Source: Alteromonas stellipolaris
GTDB lineage: Bacteria; Pseudomonadota; Gammaproteobacteria; Enterobacterales; Alteromonadaceae
Assembly: GCF_001562115.1 (NCBI RefSeq)
Contig: NZ_CP013926.1
Location: 3,968,001-4,032,000 of the forward strand
Reading direction: 5' to 3'
DNA length: 64,000 nt
Under the pieces are notes generated by a model. The model was given only the letters and a program-made list of their open reading frames with translations. It was not told where the DNA came from and ran no database searches. The position numbers and the translations under genes are program-made. Position 1 is the stretch's first letter, and each line of letters begins with the position of its first letter. Shown here piece after piece: positions 46,525 to 58,772 of this stretch.

Positions 46525-47145
46525 TTAACCTAAGATATCAAGCAATTCAACATCAAAAATTAACGTGCTGTAAGGTGCGATTGCTGCACCAGCACCTTGC
46601 TCTCCGTACGCAAGGTCGTGTGGTACATATAAACGCAGTTTAGCACCAACTTTCATAAGCTGTAGTGCTTCAGTCCAGCCTCTGATCACGCCGCCAACTG
46701 GGAATTCAGCCGGTTGACCACGATCGTAAGAGCTGTCAAAAACGTCACCTGAGGTTAGTGTACCGTGGTAGTGAACGCGAACGGTGCTATCTGCAGTTGG
46801 CGTTTCGCCATCGCCTTCAGCCAATACTTCGTATTGTAGGCCAGACTCAGTCACCTGAACTTCTTCACGCTTTGCGTTTTCTTCAAGGAACTTAACGCCT
46901 TCTTCAATAACCGCTTTGCTGGCTTCTTCTTTCTCAGCTTGCATACGCTTATGGATTTCGCCGAATGCATCACGTAGTGCGTCGTTGTCAACCTGCGGAG
47001 CTTGACCCGCGAAAGCATCTTTTAAACCTGTCACTACTGCGTCAATCGCTAAACCTTCAAAAGGATTAGATTGCAATTGTTGACCCATTTGAAAACCAAT
47101 GCCGTAACTTGCTTGGGTTTCTACTGTGTTGAATGTATCAGTCAC
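46525..47145 (-). CDS. FKBP-type peptidyl-prolyl cis-trans isomerase
   Basis: The 206-residue protein has an N-terminal dimerisation/helical region (TQASYGIGFQMGQQLQSNPFEG, then charged helices) and a C-terminal FKBP domain (VRVHYHGTL, GVIRGWTEALQLMKVGAKLRLYVPHDLAYG and STLIFDVELL). The start is a GTG at 47145, because AGGAG at 47151-47155 lies 5 nt upstream; the longer frame from 47181 precedes that site. It has no signal peptide, so it fits a cytoplasmic FklB-like isomerase. Confidence 0.92.
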   Translation of the reverse strand: MTDTFNTVETQASYGIGFQMGQQLQSNPFEGLAIDAVVTGLKDAFAGQAPQVDNDALRDAFGEIHKRMQAEKEEASKAVIEEGVKFLEENAKREEVQVTESGLQYEVLAEGDGETPTADSTVRVHYHGTLTSGDVFDSSYDRGQPAEFPVGGVIRGWTEALQLMKVGAKLRLYVPHDLAYGEQGAGAAIAPYSTLIFDVELLDILG

Positions 47146-47378
47146 AAGAACTCCTGAAATTAAATTACAAATGCAGTACAAATTTCAAACAAACCGCGTT
47201 TCACGAATATGTTTCTGCATTTTCCGGTGCAAGAGTGTAGCACACCAGAATTTATCTTGCCTTGAGCATTAAATAGATGGGTGCAAATGGAACAAAATAT
47301 TGTAAATTATAACGCAAAGTGGTTTTACAACTTGTTAAGTACTTAGTATGGTGAAGGCCATATAATTGGGAGGATAGC

Positions 47379-50000
47379 ATGCACACTCATTACGATGCTG
47401 AACTAAAAGATACAGTTAGATACCTTGGCAAAACGCTAGGTGAAACCATCAAAAACCAATTAGGCCAAGAGTGGCTTGATCGCATTGAGAAGATTCGAAA
47501 AGACGGCCGAGCGTCTTATCAGGGAGACACGAGTTGTAGTGACGAACTGAAAGAAACTTTCAAAACGATGACTGACAGCGATTTGTTGACGGTAGGTCGT
47601 GCTTTCGCACAGTTTCTAAATCTAGGTAATATTGCTGAGCAAGAATATAACAGTGCAATGAACGTTGACGCGTCTATTGATGCATTGTTTAAACATCTAG
47701 ATAAGGCCGAACTCACGGCTGATAAAGTGCAAGAGGCAGTAGGCAAGTTAAATATCGACTTAGTGTTAACTGCACACCCTACCGAAGTAACACGTCGCAC
47801 CCTTATTCATAAACACAAAGAGCTAGCAGACTGCTTACAAGAGGTTCATCAAGAATCACTCACTGGCGCAGACAGAAGCAAAGTTGAAACCCGTGTTGCT
47901 GATTTAATTAGTCAGGCTTGGCATACCGAAGAAATTCGCTCTGTGCGCCCTACCCCTGTAGATGAAGCTCGCTGGGGATTTTCAGTTATTGAAAATTCAC
48001 TGTGGGAAGCCGTTCCTGATTTCTTGCGCGAGCTAGATGGCCGTTTGCATGAAGACTATAACGTGTCGCTTCCGCTAGATGCTTCACCAGTACAATTTAG
48101 TTCTTGGATGGGCGGTGACCGCGATGGCAACCCGTTCGTTACCTCTAAAGTTACCGAGCAAGTATTATTGTTGGCCCGTAAACGTGCCGCGAAACTTTTC
48201 GCTTTAGACTTAGACCGCTTGCAAGTTGAGTTGTCTATGTACGACTGTAATGACGCACTGCGTGAAAAAGTCGGCGATGCAAACGAACCTTATCGCGCCT
48301 TACTTCGCCCATTACTAGACCGCTTTATAGCTACCCGCGATGGTATTGCTAACTATTTGGCCGGTAATAACCCTGATACGTCGAACTGGATCGAAAGTAA
48401 CGACGAGCTATTAGAAGCGCTACTACTTTGCCACCAGTCACTTATCGATTGCGGTATGGGTGTGGTAGCGAAAGGCTTATTGCTAGATACCATTCGCCGT
48501 GCTCATGTGTTCGGTATTCACTTACTTCGCTTAGATGTTCGTCAAGATTCAGAACGTCATGCTGATGTATTTAGCGAACTGACGCGTTACCTTGGACTTG
48601 GTGATTACTCACAATGGAGCGAAGAAGATAAACAAGCCTTCTTGCTACGTGAGCTTGGCTCGAAACGCCCGCTATTCCCAGCTCAATGGGGCGCATCAGA
48701 GGATGTGAAAGAAGTACTAGATACTTGTAAAGTAGTGGCTAAACACAGTAAGCACGGTTTTGGTATCTACATTATCTCGATGGCTAGTGAGCCATCAGAC
48801 GTACTTGCAGTTCAATTACTATTAAAAGAAAGCGGTGTTGATTGGCCAATGCCAGTAGCGCCTTTGTTCGAAACGCTTGATGACTTAAATAACTCGCCAA
48901 GTGTTATGCGCAAATTGCTTTCTATTGACTGGTACCGTGGTTATGTGAAAGGCCGTCAGTTCGTGATGATTGGTTATTCAGATTCAGCCAAAGATGCTGG
49001 CGCACTAGCGGCAGGTTGGGCTCAGTATCAATCGCAAGAAGCGCTTGTAGCTATTGCTGAAGAGTTTAACTGCTCACTTACCTTATTCCACGGTCGTGGC
49101 GGTACAATTGGTCGTGGCGGTTTACCTGCACACGCGGCTATTTACTCGCAGCCTCCAGGTTCATTAGAAGGTGGATTCCGCGTTACTGAACAAGGCGAAA
49201 CCATTCGTTATAAATTCGGTATGCCCAAACTGGCCAAACGAAGCTTAGGCATTTATGCCAGCGCGATAATTGAAGCCATGTTGTTCCCACCCCCAGCGCC
49301 AAAAGAAGAGTGGCGTGAACTTATTACCACTATGGCGGGACAAGGTCGTGATAACTATCGCGGCACAGTTCGCCATGATAAGGATTTTGTGCCTTATTTC
49401 CGCGTGGCTACGCCAGAGCAAGAACTAGGTAAGCTACCACTAGGCAGCCGACCTTCAAAGCGTAAACCACAAGGTGGTATCGAAAGTCTTCGTGCTATCC
49501 CTTGGATATTTGCATGGGCACAAACGCGCCTTGTATTACCGTCATGGTTGGGCGTAATGCGCGCTATCGATAGCGTGAAAAATGCCGAGAATGAAAAAGT
49601 CGTGAATGAAATGTTTGCCGAATGGCCATTCTATCGTTCACGCCTTTCAATGCTGGACATGGTATTCCATAAAGCGGATCCACGTATTAGTGAAGCCTAC
49701 GATGAGCGTCTGGTTCCAGAAGAGCTTAAGCATTTTGGAGCAGCCCTTCGAGAGGAACTAAAAGAGAGTATCGCTTCATTGCTTGAACTCACTGGCGAAA
49801 ACGACATCATGAAGGCTGACCCGCTGGGCAAAGAATCGATGGAAATTCGCGCCGCTTATTTGCAGCCACTTCATTATTTACAAATCGAGTTGCTAGATCG
49901 AATTCGTAAAGCAGGAGATGATGCACATAATCCTGATTTGGAGCGTGCCATGATGGTGACTATTACAGGTATCGCAACTGGTATGCGCAATACAGGTTAA
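47379..50000 (+). CDS. ppc: Phosphoenolpyruvate carboxylase
   Basis: The 873-residue enzyme fixes bicarbonate onto PEP to give oxaloacetate. The catalytic His lies in TAHPTEVTRRT (about 133-143) and the second motif is FHGRGGTIGRGG (about 569-580). GYSDSAKDAG (about 531-540) and the C-terminal GMRNTG are conserved. A GGGAGGA ribosome-binding site precedes the ATG. A terminator ends it, so it is a single-gene unit. It is anaplerotic for the TCA cycle, of which Mdh lies 3 kb away. Confidence 0.97.
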   Translation: MHTHYDAELKDTVRYLGKTLGETIKNQLGQEWLDRIEKIRKDGRASYQGDTSCSDELKETFKTMTDSDLLTVGRAFAQFLNLGNIAEQEYNSAMNVDASIDALFKHLDKAELTADKVQEAVGKLNIDLVLTAHPTEVTRRTLIHKHKELADCLQEVHQESLTGADRSKVETRVADLISQAWHTEEIRSVRPTPVDEARWGFSVIENSLWEAVPDFLRELDGRLHEDYNVSLPLDASPVQFSSWMGGDRDGNPFVTSKVTEQVLLLARKRAAKLFALDLDRLQVELSMYDCNDALREKVGDANEPYRALLRPLLDRFIATRDGIANYLAGNNPDTSNWIESNDELLEALLLCHQSLIDCGMGVVAKGLLLDTIRRAHVFGIHLLRLDVRQDSERHADVFSELTRYLGLGDYSQWSEEDKQAFLLRELGSKRPLFPAQWGASEDVKEVLDTCKVVAKHSKHGFGIYIISMASEPSDVLAVQLLLKESGVDWPMPVAPLFETLDDLNNSPSVMRKLLSIDWYRGYVKGRQFVMIGYSDSAKDAGALAAGWAQYQSQEALVAIAEEFNCSLTLFHGRGGTIGRGGLPAHAAIYSQPPGSLEGGFRVTEQGETIRYKFGMPKLAKRSLGIYASAIIEAMLFPPPAPKEEWRELITTMAGQGRDNYRGTVRHDKDFVPYFRVATPEQELGKLPLGSRPSKRKPQGGIESLRAIPWIFAWAQTRLVLPSWLGVMRAIDSVKNAENEKVVNEMFAEWPFYRSRLSMLDMVFHKADPRISEAYDERLVPEELKHFGAALREELKESIASLLELTGENDIMKADPLGKESMEIRAAYLQPLHYLQIELLDRIRKAGDDAHNPDLERAMMVTITGIATGMRNTG

Positions 50001-50052
50001 CACCTAAATTAATAGGTACATAGCCATGCTATTTAAACAAATAGTACAAATA

Positions 50053-50079
50053 AAAAAGCCCGCTTAAAGCGGGCTTTTT
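50053..50079. terminator. Bidirectional terminator between ppc and katG
   Basis: AAAAAGCCCGCTT/AAGCGGGCTTTTT makes a strong stem between two converging genes, with T-runs on both strands. Confidence 0.9.
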
Positions 50080-50105
50080 AGTGAGATTACATTACAAACT
50101 GAATG

Positions 50106-52340
<2,235 letters not shown>

Positions 52341-52598
52341 CTATCGATTGCTATAGTTTAATTCTAGTTTTTAGATTGTTTTTGTTACAGTGAGTTTTTT
52401 CGATGCTGATGAATAGGTTTAACGATTAGAACGAACTAAACCTAGTCACATTTAACCAATAAGCTTCAGCCGCTATTTGCAATGCTTACCATCTCAACCA
52501 CTTAGAAATAGCGTAGACAATATCCACAAATTTTCTGTAACTTTTTTCTCATTTTTTATAGCGCTTTAAAAATAGCTTGATGCATTAGACAAAAAACT

Positions 52599-52641
52599 GG
52601 ATTAGTAAGGTCGTAACAAACTGTCAGCAGCATGGATGCTG
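52599..52641. repeat. Direct repeat copy 1 (REP-like element)
   Basis: This 43-nt unit begins GGATTAGTAAGG and ends GGATGCTG. It matches the unit at 52771-52813 with a single mismatch. It is separated by about 68 nt from a second conserved arm (GAGCCTACATGGACG, 52711-52725) that matches the right part of copy 2. Confidence 0.85.
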
Positions 52642-52764
52642 TCTTACAAAAAGGAAGTTTACTGAGTGGGGGAAATATGTAGCCACTCCCTTGCCAAGGG
52701 TGCGGCGGCGGAGCCTACATGGACGTATTTACGGCATGACGATTATGCAGATGCCACAAATAAA

Positions 52765-52874
52765 AAGGCAGGATTAGTAAGGTCGTAACAAACTGTCAGC
52801 AGCAAGGATGCTGCTGCCAAGCCTCCATGGATGGATACTCGGCGTGTTTGTGTAGAGCTTACTAATCCTGCCTT
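52765..52874. repeat. Hairpin repeat element, copy 2, with 17-bp terminal inverted repeats
   Basis: The element is bounded by perfect 17-bp inverted repeats (52765-52781 and 52858-52874, GGCAGGATTAGTAAG and its complement). It contains the second copy of the direct repeat and an inner hairpin CAGCAGCA-AGGA-TGCTGCTG at 52797-52816. The shape suggests a REP/MITE-like element that folds into a long stem. No target-site duplication was visible. Confidence 0.7.
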
Positions 52875-52907
52875 ATACATGGGAGCAGCGCTCCCATATT
52901 CCTAGCC

Positions 52908-53846
52908 TTAGCCAGTTACGAAATCTACGCCTAGCTTGATATCGCCACGAAGGCCTTCAAGCATGTCGTTTTTCGCTTTTTCTTCAAATGCGCTTAGCTC
53001 GCCGTATGGCAAGATTTCTTCAACACCGTTTGCACCAAGGCGAACAGGGTGAGCGAAGAATGCTGCATCGTCGCTGTCGTCAGTTTGAACGTAAGTGTAT
53101 TCAACTACGTTCTCACCTTGCATTGCTGCAACCAATGATAAGCAGAAACGTGCAGCTGCTTGACCCATAGATAGGGTTGCAGAACCGCCGCCAGCTTTAG
53201 CTTCAACAACTTCAGTACCCGCATTTTGGATACGAGTAGTTAGGCTTGAAACTTCATCATCAGAGAACTCAACACCTTCAACTTGCGAAAGCAAAGGAAG
53301 AATAGTTGTACCTGAGTGACCACCGATTACCGGTACGTGTACAGAAGCAACGTCTACGCCTTTAAGCTCAGCAACGAAAGTCTCTGCGCGAATTACGTCA
53401 AGGGTAGTAACACCGAACAATTTGTTCTTGTTATATACACCTTTTGCTTTAAGCGTTTCAGCAGCAATTGCCACTGTTGTGTTAACTGGGTTAGTAATAA
53501 TACCAACACAAGCATCTGGACAGTTGTCAGCAACACCTTCAATAAGGTTCTTAACAATACCAGCGTTGATGTTGAACAAGTCTGAACGATCCATGCCCGG
53601 CTTACGCGGAACACCAGCAGGAATAAGAACAACGTCTGTACCTGTTAATGCACCAGCTAGGTCATCTTTACCGTGACCGGTTACTTTTACTGCAGTTGGG
53701 ATGTGGCTCAAATCAACAGCTACACCAGGAACAACTGGCGCTACATCATAAAGCGCTAGTTCAGAACCAGCTGGCAATTGTGTTTTTAACAACAAAGACA
53801 GCGCTTGGCCAATACCACCGGCAGCACCTAACACGGCTACTTTCAT
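52908..53846 (-). CDS. mdh: Malate dehydrogenase
   Basis: The 312-residue protein has a Rossmann opening [19 protein letters not shown], the substrate-binding [21 protein letters not shown] with key Arg residues, and the catalytic-His region [14 protein letters not shown]. It oxidises malate to oxaloacetate with NAD+ in the TCA cycle. Length is normal. It is divergent from argR, with about 230 nt between the starts. Confidence 0.97.
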   Translation of the reverse strand: MKVAVLGAAGGIGQALSLLLKTQLPAGSELALYDVAPVVPGVAVDLSHIPTAVKVTGHGKDDLAGALTGTDVVLIPAGVPRKPGMDRSDLFNINAGIVKNLIEGVADNCPDACVGIITNPVNTTVAIAAETLKAKGVYNKNKLFGVTTLDVIRAETFVAELKGVDVASVHVPVIGGHSGTTILPLLSQVEGVEFSDDEVSSLTTRIQNAGTEVVEAKAGGGSATLSMGQAAARFCLSLVAAMQGENVVEYTYVQTDDSDDAAFFAHPVRLGANGVEEILPYGELSAFEEKAKNDMLEGLRGDIKLGVDFVTG

Positions 53847-53977
53847 ACCATTTCTCCTATGGGATTACTCACGTATTTAAACGGAACGTCACACTAATGC
53901 AACGCGGGGGAAAACTCAATCATCTGATGGTCTTAATACGGCCATTTAAGGCATTTTTACGTCGATATTCACTATCA

Positions 53978-53991
53978 TGCATGATTATGCA
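53978..53991. promoter_or_regulatory. Possible ARG box between mdh and argR
   Basis: TGCAT-GATT-ATGCA is a perfect 5-4-5 palindrome that matches the consensus ARG box TGAATAATTATTCA at 11 of 14 positions, about 90 nt before argR. It could mediate ArgR autoregulation. A paired second box was not clear. Confidence 0.45.
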
Positions 53992-54078
53992 ATTAAATTG
54001 CGCAAAGGTCACCTGTAAGGCACAATATAACATATATGATTATTTAACTTATTACCGCTAACTGATGTGCAGGATGCT

Positions 54079-54543
54079 ATGGCCAACGCAAAACAAGAGC
54101 AACTGATTAAAGCCTTTAAAGAAATTTTGAAAGCGGAAAGCTATGGATCTCAAGGTGAAATAGTGGATGCCCTTAAAACTCAAGGTCATGACAATATTAG
54201 CCAGTCTAAAATTTCCCGCATGCTAAGTAAGTTTGGTGCGGTACGTACCCGCAATGCCCGTGGTGATATGGTGTACTGCCTTCCGCCTGAACTAGGCATG
54301 CCTACGGCTAAAAGCCCATTAAAGCAGCTGGTTCTCGATATTGTGCATAATAATGTGATGGTGATTATTCGCACCAGCCCAGGTGCAGCACAGCTTATTG
54401 CTCGTTTACTTGATTCATTAAGCAAAAAAGATGGTGTGCTTGGTACCATTGCGGGCGACGATACCATTTTTATCGCCCCAGCCGACGTGACACTTATTGA
54501 AGAGTTACGCCAACGGGTAGAAGACTTATTCGAGAACGTTTGA
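54079..54543 (+). CDS. argR: Arginine repressor ArgR
   Basis: The 154-residue protein has an N-terminal winged helix ([19 protein letters not shown], about 38-56) and a C-terminal hexamerisation/arginine-binding domain with [13 protein letters not shown] (about 126-138). It represses arginine biosynthesis genes. The start is ATG 54079, with AGGA 5 nt upstream. The GTG at 54067 that extends the frame precedes that ribosome-binding sequence. Confidence 0.96.
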   Translation: MANAKQEQLIKAFKEILKAESYGSQGEIVDALKTQGHDNISQSKISRMLSKFGAVRTRNARGDMVYCLPPELGMPTAKSPLKQLVLDIVHNNVMVIIRTSPGAAQLIARLLDSLSKKDGVLGTIAGDDTIFIAPADVTLIEELRQRVEDLFENV

Positions 54544-55310
54544 GGCTCTGCCTTGAGTTTTGAGCAAAAAAAACCGCCATCACAAGATGGCGGTAAAGAA
54601 TTTGTACCAGGGAGATACAAAACAACTTGGTAGCTGTGCATTTAAATTATCACAGACTTAGAAAAGAGTAAGGAAAGAAAAGTAAAGAATTCGAAAAATA
54701 GAAATTAATTATAAATTTATAAAATCCAGCCTTTGATAAAAACAGGAAAATGTAAACTTAACTTTTAAAATTAAATAATATCACCATAATTAAAAAAACC
54801 TCAAGCATACCAACTTATGAATTCTAAAATCCACAACAATACCATTGTCATTAATTGTAATTACAGAAAATTCCTCTGACTTTTTCATCTGTACTGAAAC
54901 GCCCCACCCACTTTTACTTAAACCAGACTTAACTACGCAGAATTTGCGCAAAGCCTACGTCAATCATGCACTAAACCTACACTATTCGCACACAAAAACT
55001 GCACACCACACACAGCCTCGCATTATTTTTGATTTCTCTTTTAACGAATATCCAGTGTTATCTTTAAATAAATATTAAGAGAGTAAAAGCAATAATTATT
55101 TTACCAATGTATAGAACCGTAAAGGTTTCATCACTCTGCGTATAATTAAAGTAAATTAGGTCTAAATAGAACAAATTATACACTTTGTAAATTGCCAAAC
55201 AGCACGACGAAGTGCTTAATTCTCCCGACAGAAAACATCTGTTCAAAATAAAAACTAATAAACGTCTTTGTAATTACAACGTGTAATCACCTTCGACAAG
55301 GGGAATTAAA
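54544..55310. other. Long AT-rich region between argR and TonB receptor gene
   Basis: This 767-nt stretch is strongly AT-rich with no convincing gene; short frames at 54845-55078 (+) and 55064-55246 (-) look spurious. It holds a terminator-like hairpin near 54573 and must contain the receptor promoter. AAGGGGAATTAAA directly precedes the receptor ATG. Confidence 0.5.
54566..54594 (-). terminator. Terminator-like hairpin after argR, T-run on the minus strand
   Basis: ACCGCCATC-ACAA-GATGGCGGT is a 9-bp stem with a 4-nt loop. The T-run lies on the minus strand (complement of 54566-54572), so it would end a minus-strand transcript. On the plus strand only an A-rich sequence follows. It may still help end argR mRNA. 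Confidence 0.55.
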
Positions 55311-57911
55311 ATGTTTAACACCAATAAACTCAGCAGTGCTGTTAGGCGAGGAATTTTACTGGCGAGTTCCGCTAGCATGTTTGCCGCGCCAATGGCCCTC
55401 GCACAATCAGATGACGAAAATTCAGCTGAACCTGTAGAAAAAATTCAAGTGACTGGCTCTCGAATTAAACGCGTGGATTTAGAGTCAGTTTCTCCGGTCA
55501 CTGTTATTACAGCTGAATCTATCGCGTTATCTGGCGATACATCGGTAGCGCAAGTTTTACGTAACTCTTCAATTAACACCTTTGGTTCGTTTCGTGGCCA
55601 ATCTGGTTACGGTAGCGGTGCTTCAGCTTCAAGCGAAGTAAACTTGCGTGGTCTGGGTGCGGGCGCAACACTCGTTCTTATGGACGGCCGTCGCCTTCCA
55701 GGTTTAGGGTACGATGGTGGTTCATCTTCTGATATGTCGATGATCCCGATGTCGATTGTTGAGCGCATTGAAATTCTTCGCGATGGCGCATCGGCCATAT
55801 ACGGTTCAGATGCTGTTGCAGGTGTAATTAACATTATTACCAAGAAACAGTTCGACGGCGTAAATGTAGGTTATAGCTTTGAAGATCCAGGTGCTGACGG
55901 TGGTAATTCCAGTAAGTACAATTTTTCTGCTGGTGTTACAAGCGACAAAGGCAGCATTGTATTCATTGCCGAGCATGAAAACACACAAGAAGTTAGCGAT
56001 GTCGCGGTATCAGGTGACTATGCACTAAATAGCTATTCAACCTATAGCCCAGTGGCAAACTTCTACGATTCAGATGCAGGTGCATATCTTTATAACGAAG
56101 ATTTGTGTGGCGATGTAGCAGACACATCTATTGAGTCAGACCGTTGTGGTTACTATTATGGCAATACCACGTGGCTTTACGGTGCGACTGAGAAAAACTC
56201 ACTGATGACAAAAGTGGAATATGAGTTGGCAGAAAACTTACAACTCATCACTCGCTTCTCTGCAATGCAGACGTCTACAGATACTCGTTATGCTGCTACC
56301 CCAGTATCTACATCCTCGCTAACTATCGACGCCGATAATGCAATGAACCCATATGGCCAAGACGGTTCAGTCTATTTCCGTACCTCTAGCTTGGGTACGC
56401 GCGATACTAAAACTGAAAAAACCACCTTTGAAATGGTTTCAGGCCTTGAAGGCTATACCGAAATTGCTGGAAACGAGTGGGACTGGCAGGTTTATTACCA
56501 GCGCACATCAGCAAAAGAAGAAGTATTTGGCTACAACTTGGTTAATGATATCGTCGTACAAGATCTAATTGATACCGAGCAACTTGACTTATTCAACGTA
56601 CAAGGCCTTAGCACCGATGATTGGTATGCTTATAACGCTGATCTTTTAACAAACGCTGATCATACTGGCACCTATCAAACTACCCAAATGCGCGACATTA
56701 TCGATGGCAGTATTTCCGGTCAGCTTTTTTCAAATAACTTCATGACGGTTAGTGCTGTATTTGGTGCTGAGTACTCGTATCTTGATTTTGAACAGGTATC
56801 TGACCCTGAATCAGGTTTAGGCATTATCTCGGGCGGTTCGGGCGGTGACGACGTTTACGCAAGCCGTGAACGACAGTCATACTACACAGAGCTTGCCATT
56901 GAATTACCACATGAAGTAGAGGTCTCAGCCGCGCTTCGTTACGACGGCTATGAGCTTGAAGGTGATACGGGTGCTAGCATCTCAACCTCAGAGTTTTCAG
57001 ATACGGTGCCCAAGCTCGGTATTAGCTGGCGCCCGACTGAATCACTTTTACTTCGCGCCAGCTGGGGAGAAGCTTTCCGTACCCCAACAATGAGTGAAAT
57101 GTTCGCGACCATTTCTTACGGTTTCCCTGATGCCTACGACTCCTACTACTGCGATACCTTAGGAAACCCAGGTAGCGATGACAGTTACTGTTCATCGGGT
57201 CAACAGCATCTAACCTACTACGGTGGTAATCCAGACCTTAGTCCTGAAAACTCTGAGTCGCTTACTCTTGGTGTGGTTTATGATGTAACGGATGATTTGT
57301 CACTTGAAGTCTCTTATTACCAGTATGACTATGAGAACAAAATTGAAGATATCGATGTTGAAGACTTAATTGCCGCAGACTTAGATGGGACTTCTAGCAG
57401 TATCGTACGTGACAGCGATGGTAAGATTACATCTATTACATCGGGCTATACTAACTACTCAGAAGTAACAACAAACGGTTTTGATATTACTGCCAACTAC
57501 GACTTAGCAACTGAGATTGGGAATTTTGGGGTTAACCTCGAATATTCGCATGTGTTTAGTTACGAAGAAGAAGGTACTGAGTGGGCTGGCGAATTATTCT
57601 ATCCTGATAATCGCGCTAACCTAACGGTAGATTGGACAGACGGTGATAAATGGACAGCCTCGTGGAGGACACTATTCATTGGTGCCAACGGGGAAACCTT
57701 TTACTCTTCTTACGATTATGCTGATAATTACTTCAAGCATAATGTCACCGTTTCGTATCATGTGAACGATAACGTTAAGGTATCTGCAGGCATAGCTAAC
57801 CTTACCGATGAACTTGAAGAATACTTGCCCGGCGAATGGCGCGGTTTCGACGATACACTTTACGATCCTTTAGGTCGCACCGTGAGCTTCAACGTTCAAG
57901 CTAGCTTCTAA
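55311..57911 (+). CDS. TonB-dependent outer-membrane receptor
   Basis: The 866-residue protein has a signal peptide (cleavage near ALA-QSD, about residue 31), a TonB box-like segment EKIQVTGSRIKR, a plug domain (about 55-175, with EILRDGASAIYGSDAVAGVINII) and a 22-strand barrel ending in Phe (VQASF), the typical outer-membrane C-terminus. It imports an unknown ligand, perhaps a carbohydrate, peptide or iron complex, using ExbBD/TonB energy. GAIN/GVINII details agree with the family. A large hairpin terminator follows. Confidence 0.94.
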   Translation: MFNTNKLSSAVRRGILLASSASMFAAPMALAQSDDENSAEPVEKIQVTGSRIKRVDLESVSPVTVITAESIALSGDTSVAQVLRNSSINTFGSFRGQSGYGSGASASSEVNLRGLGAGATLVLMDGRRLPGLGYDGGSSSDMSMIPMSIVERIEILRDGASAIYGSDAVAGVINIITKKQFDGVNVGYSFEDPGADGGNSSKYNFSAGVTSDKGSIVFIAEHENTQEVSDVAVSGDYALNSYSTYSPVANFYDSDAGAYLYNEDLCGDVADTSIESDRCGYYYGNTTWLYGATEKNSLMTKVEYELAENLQLITRFSAMQTSTDTRYAATPVSTSSLTIDADNAMNPYGQDGSVYFRTSSLGTRDTKTEKTTFEMVSGLEGYTEIAGNEWDWQVYYQRTSAKEEVFGYNLVNDIVVQDLIDTEQLDLFNVQGLSTDDWYAYNADLLTNADHTGTYQTTQMRDIIDGSISGQLFSNNFMTVSAVFGAEYSYLDFEQVSDPESGLGIISGGSGGDDVYASRERQSYYTELAIELPHEVEVSAALRYDGYELEGDTGASISTSEFSDTVPKLGISWRPTESLLLRASWGEAFRTPTMSEMFATISYGFPDAYDSYYCDTLGNPGSDDSYCSSGQQHLTYYGGNPDLSPENSESLTLGVVYDVTDDLSLEVSYYQYDYENKIEDIDVEDLIAADLDGTSSSIVRDSDGKITSITSGYTNYSEVTTNGFDITANYDLATEIGNFGVNLEYSHVFSYEEEGTEWAGELFYPDNRANLTVDWTDGDKWTASWRTLFIGANGETFYSSYDYADNYFKHNVTVSYHVNDNVKVSAGIANLTDELEEYLPGEWRGFDDTLYDPLGRTVSFNVQASF

Positions 57912-57926
57912 CGTTTAACTCACACA

Positions 57927-57992
57927 AAAACGCCGCTTGTACAATGGCCTATCTCTCGTACATTTGAGATAGGCCATGGTCAGCGGCGTTTT
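57927..57992 (+). terminator. Bipartite hairpin terminator after TonB receptor
   Basis: An outer stem AAAACGCCGCT/AGCGGCGTTTT encloses an inner stem ATGGCCTATCTC/GAGATAGGCCAT (57944-57955 with 57966-57977). The outer end runs into TTTT on the plus strand. Confidence 0.85.
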
Positions 57993-58088
57993 ATTATTTC
58001 TGCCAGTATTAACGTTTTATAAAACTGGCACACCGGGTATCAGTGAGTCGGTGTAGACTTAGTAATGAGTTTAAGTGCGTGCAGTACG

Positions 58089-58772
58089 CTACGAAAGTAC
58101 CTTAATAAGCGCTTGTGCTGCTGGCCCTGACGACGCAGGATTTTGACCCGTCACCAAAAGACCATCAACACACACTTTAACGCCAAAGTCCTCTGTACTC
58201 TCGTACTTACCGCCCTTACTAATAAGTGCGTCTTCCACTAAATAGGGCACAACCTCGGTCAATTTCATTGCCTCTTCTTCACTATTTGAAAAGCCAGTTA
58301 CCGTTTTGCCATTAATGAAAAACTCGCCATCGGCACGTTTTACTTCTTTAAGCACGATAGGAGCATGGCATACAGCGCCTACAGGCTTCTGTGCTTTGAT
58401 CATATCTTCAATTAGCATTGTGGAGTGGGTATTGTCAGATAAGTCCCACAGCGGGCCGTGGCCGCCTGGGTAGAACACAGCATCAAACTCATCAGCTCTT
58501 ACATCTTCTAACACAATCGTTGAAGACATTGCGCTTCGTGCTACCTCATCTTTTGTATAACGGATAGCATCGTCGGTCATAGCATCATCTGCCAAGCTGT
58601 TTGGGTCAATTGGCACTTGGCCGCCCATAGGTGAAGCTAATGTGATGGTATACCCTTCATCCTTGAACGCATAATAGGGCGATGCGAACTCTTCCAGCCA
58701 CATCCCTGTTTTATTGCCTGTATCACCTAACAATTCATGTGAGGTCATTACCATCAATATATGTTTCGACAT
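58089..58772 (-). CDS. DJ-1/PfpI superfamily protein (Hsp31-like)
   Basis: The protein is about 227 residues from ATG 58772, because GGAG lies 5 nt upstream; the longer frame from 58796 adds 8 residues. The nucleophile elbow is in GAVCHAPIVL (Cys about 131), with a preceding Glu region and YPGGHGPLWDL. Family members are chaperones, glyoxalase III-like or deglycase-like enzymes. A short-chain glutamine amidotransferase function is not indicated. It stands between two TonB receptors without clear coupling. Confidence 0.87.
   Translation of the reverse strand: MSKHILMVMTSHELLGDTGNKTGMWLEEFASPYYAFKDEGYTITLASPMGGQVPIDPNSLADDAMTDDAIRYTKDEVARSAMSSTIVLEDVRADEFDAVFYPGGHGPLWDLSDNTHSTMLIEDMIKAQKPVGAVCHAPIVLKEVKRADGEFFINGKTVTGFSNSEEEAMKLTEVVPYLVEDALISKGGKYESTEDFGVKVCVDGLLVTGQNPASSGPAAQALIKVLS

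Noticed and set aside
52765..52874. Insertion sequence
   Set aside because: The terminal inverted repeats enclose only about 76 nt with no transposase and no clear target duplication, so a small repeat element is more likely.
54845..55078. Small open frame of 77 residues in the AT-rich gap
   Set aside because: There is no convincing ribosome-binding site, and the composition and absence of recognisable features argue against a gene.
55064..55246. Small open frame of 60 residues on the minus strand
   Set aside because: It lies in AT-rich DNA with no ribosome-binding site or recognisable feature, and is unlikely to be coding.
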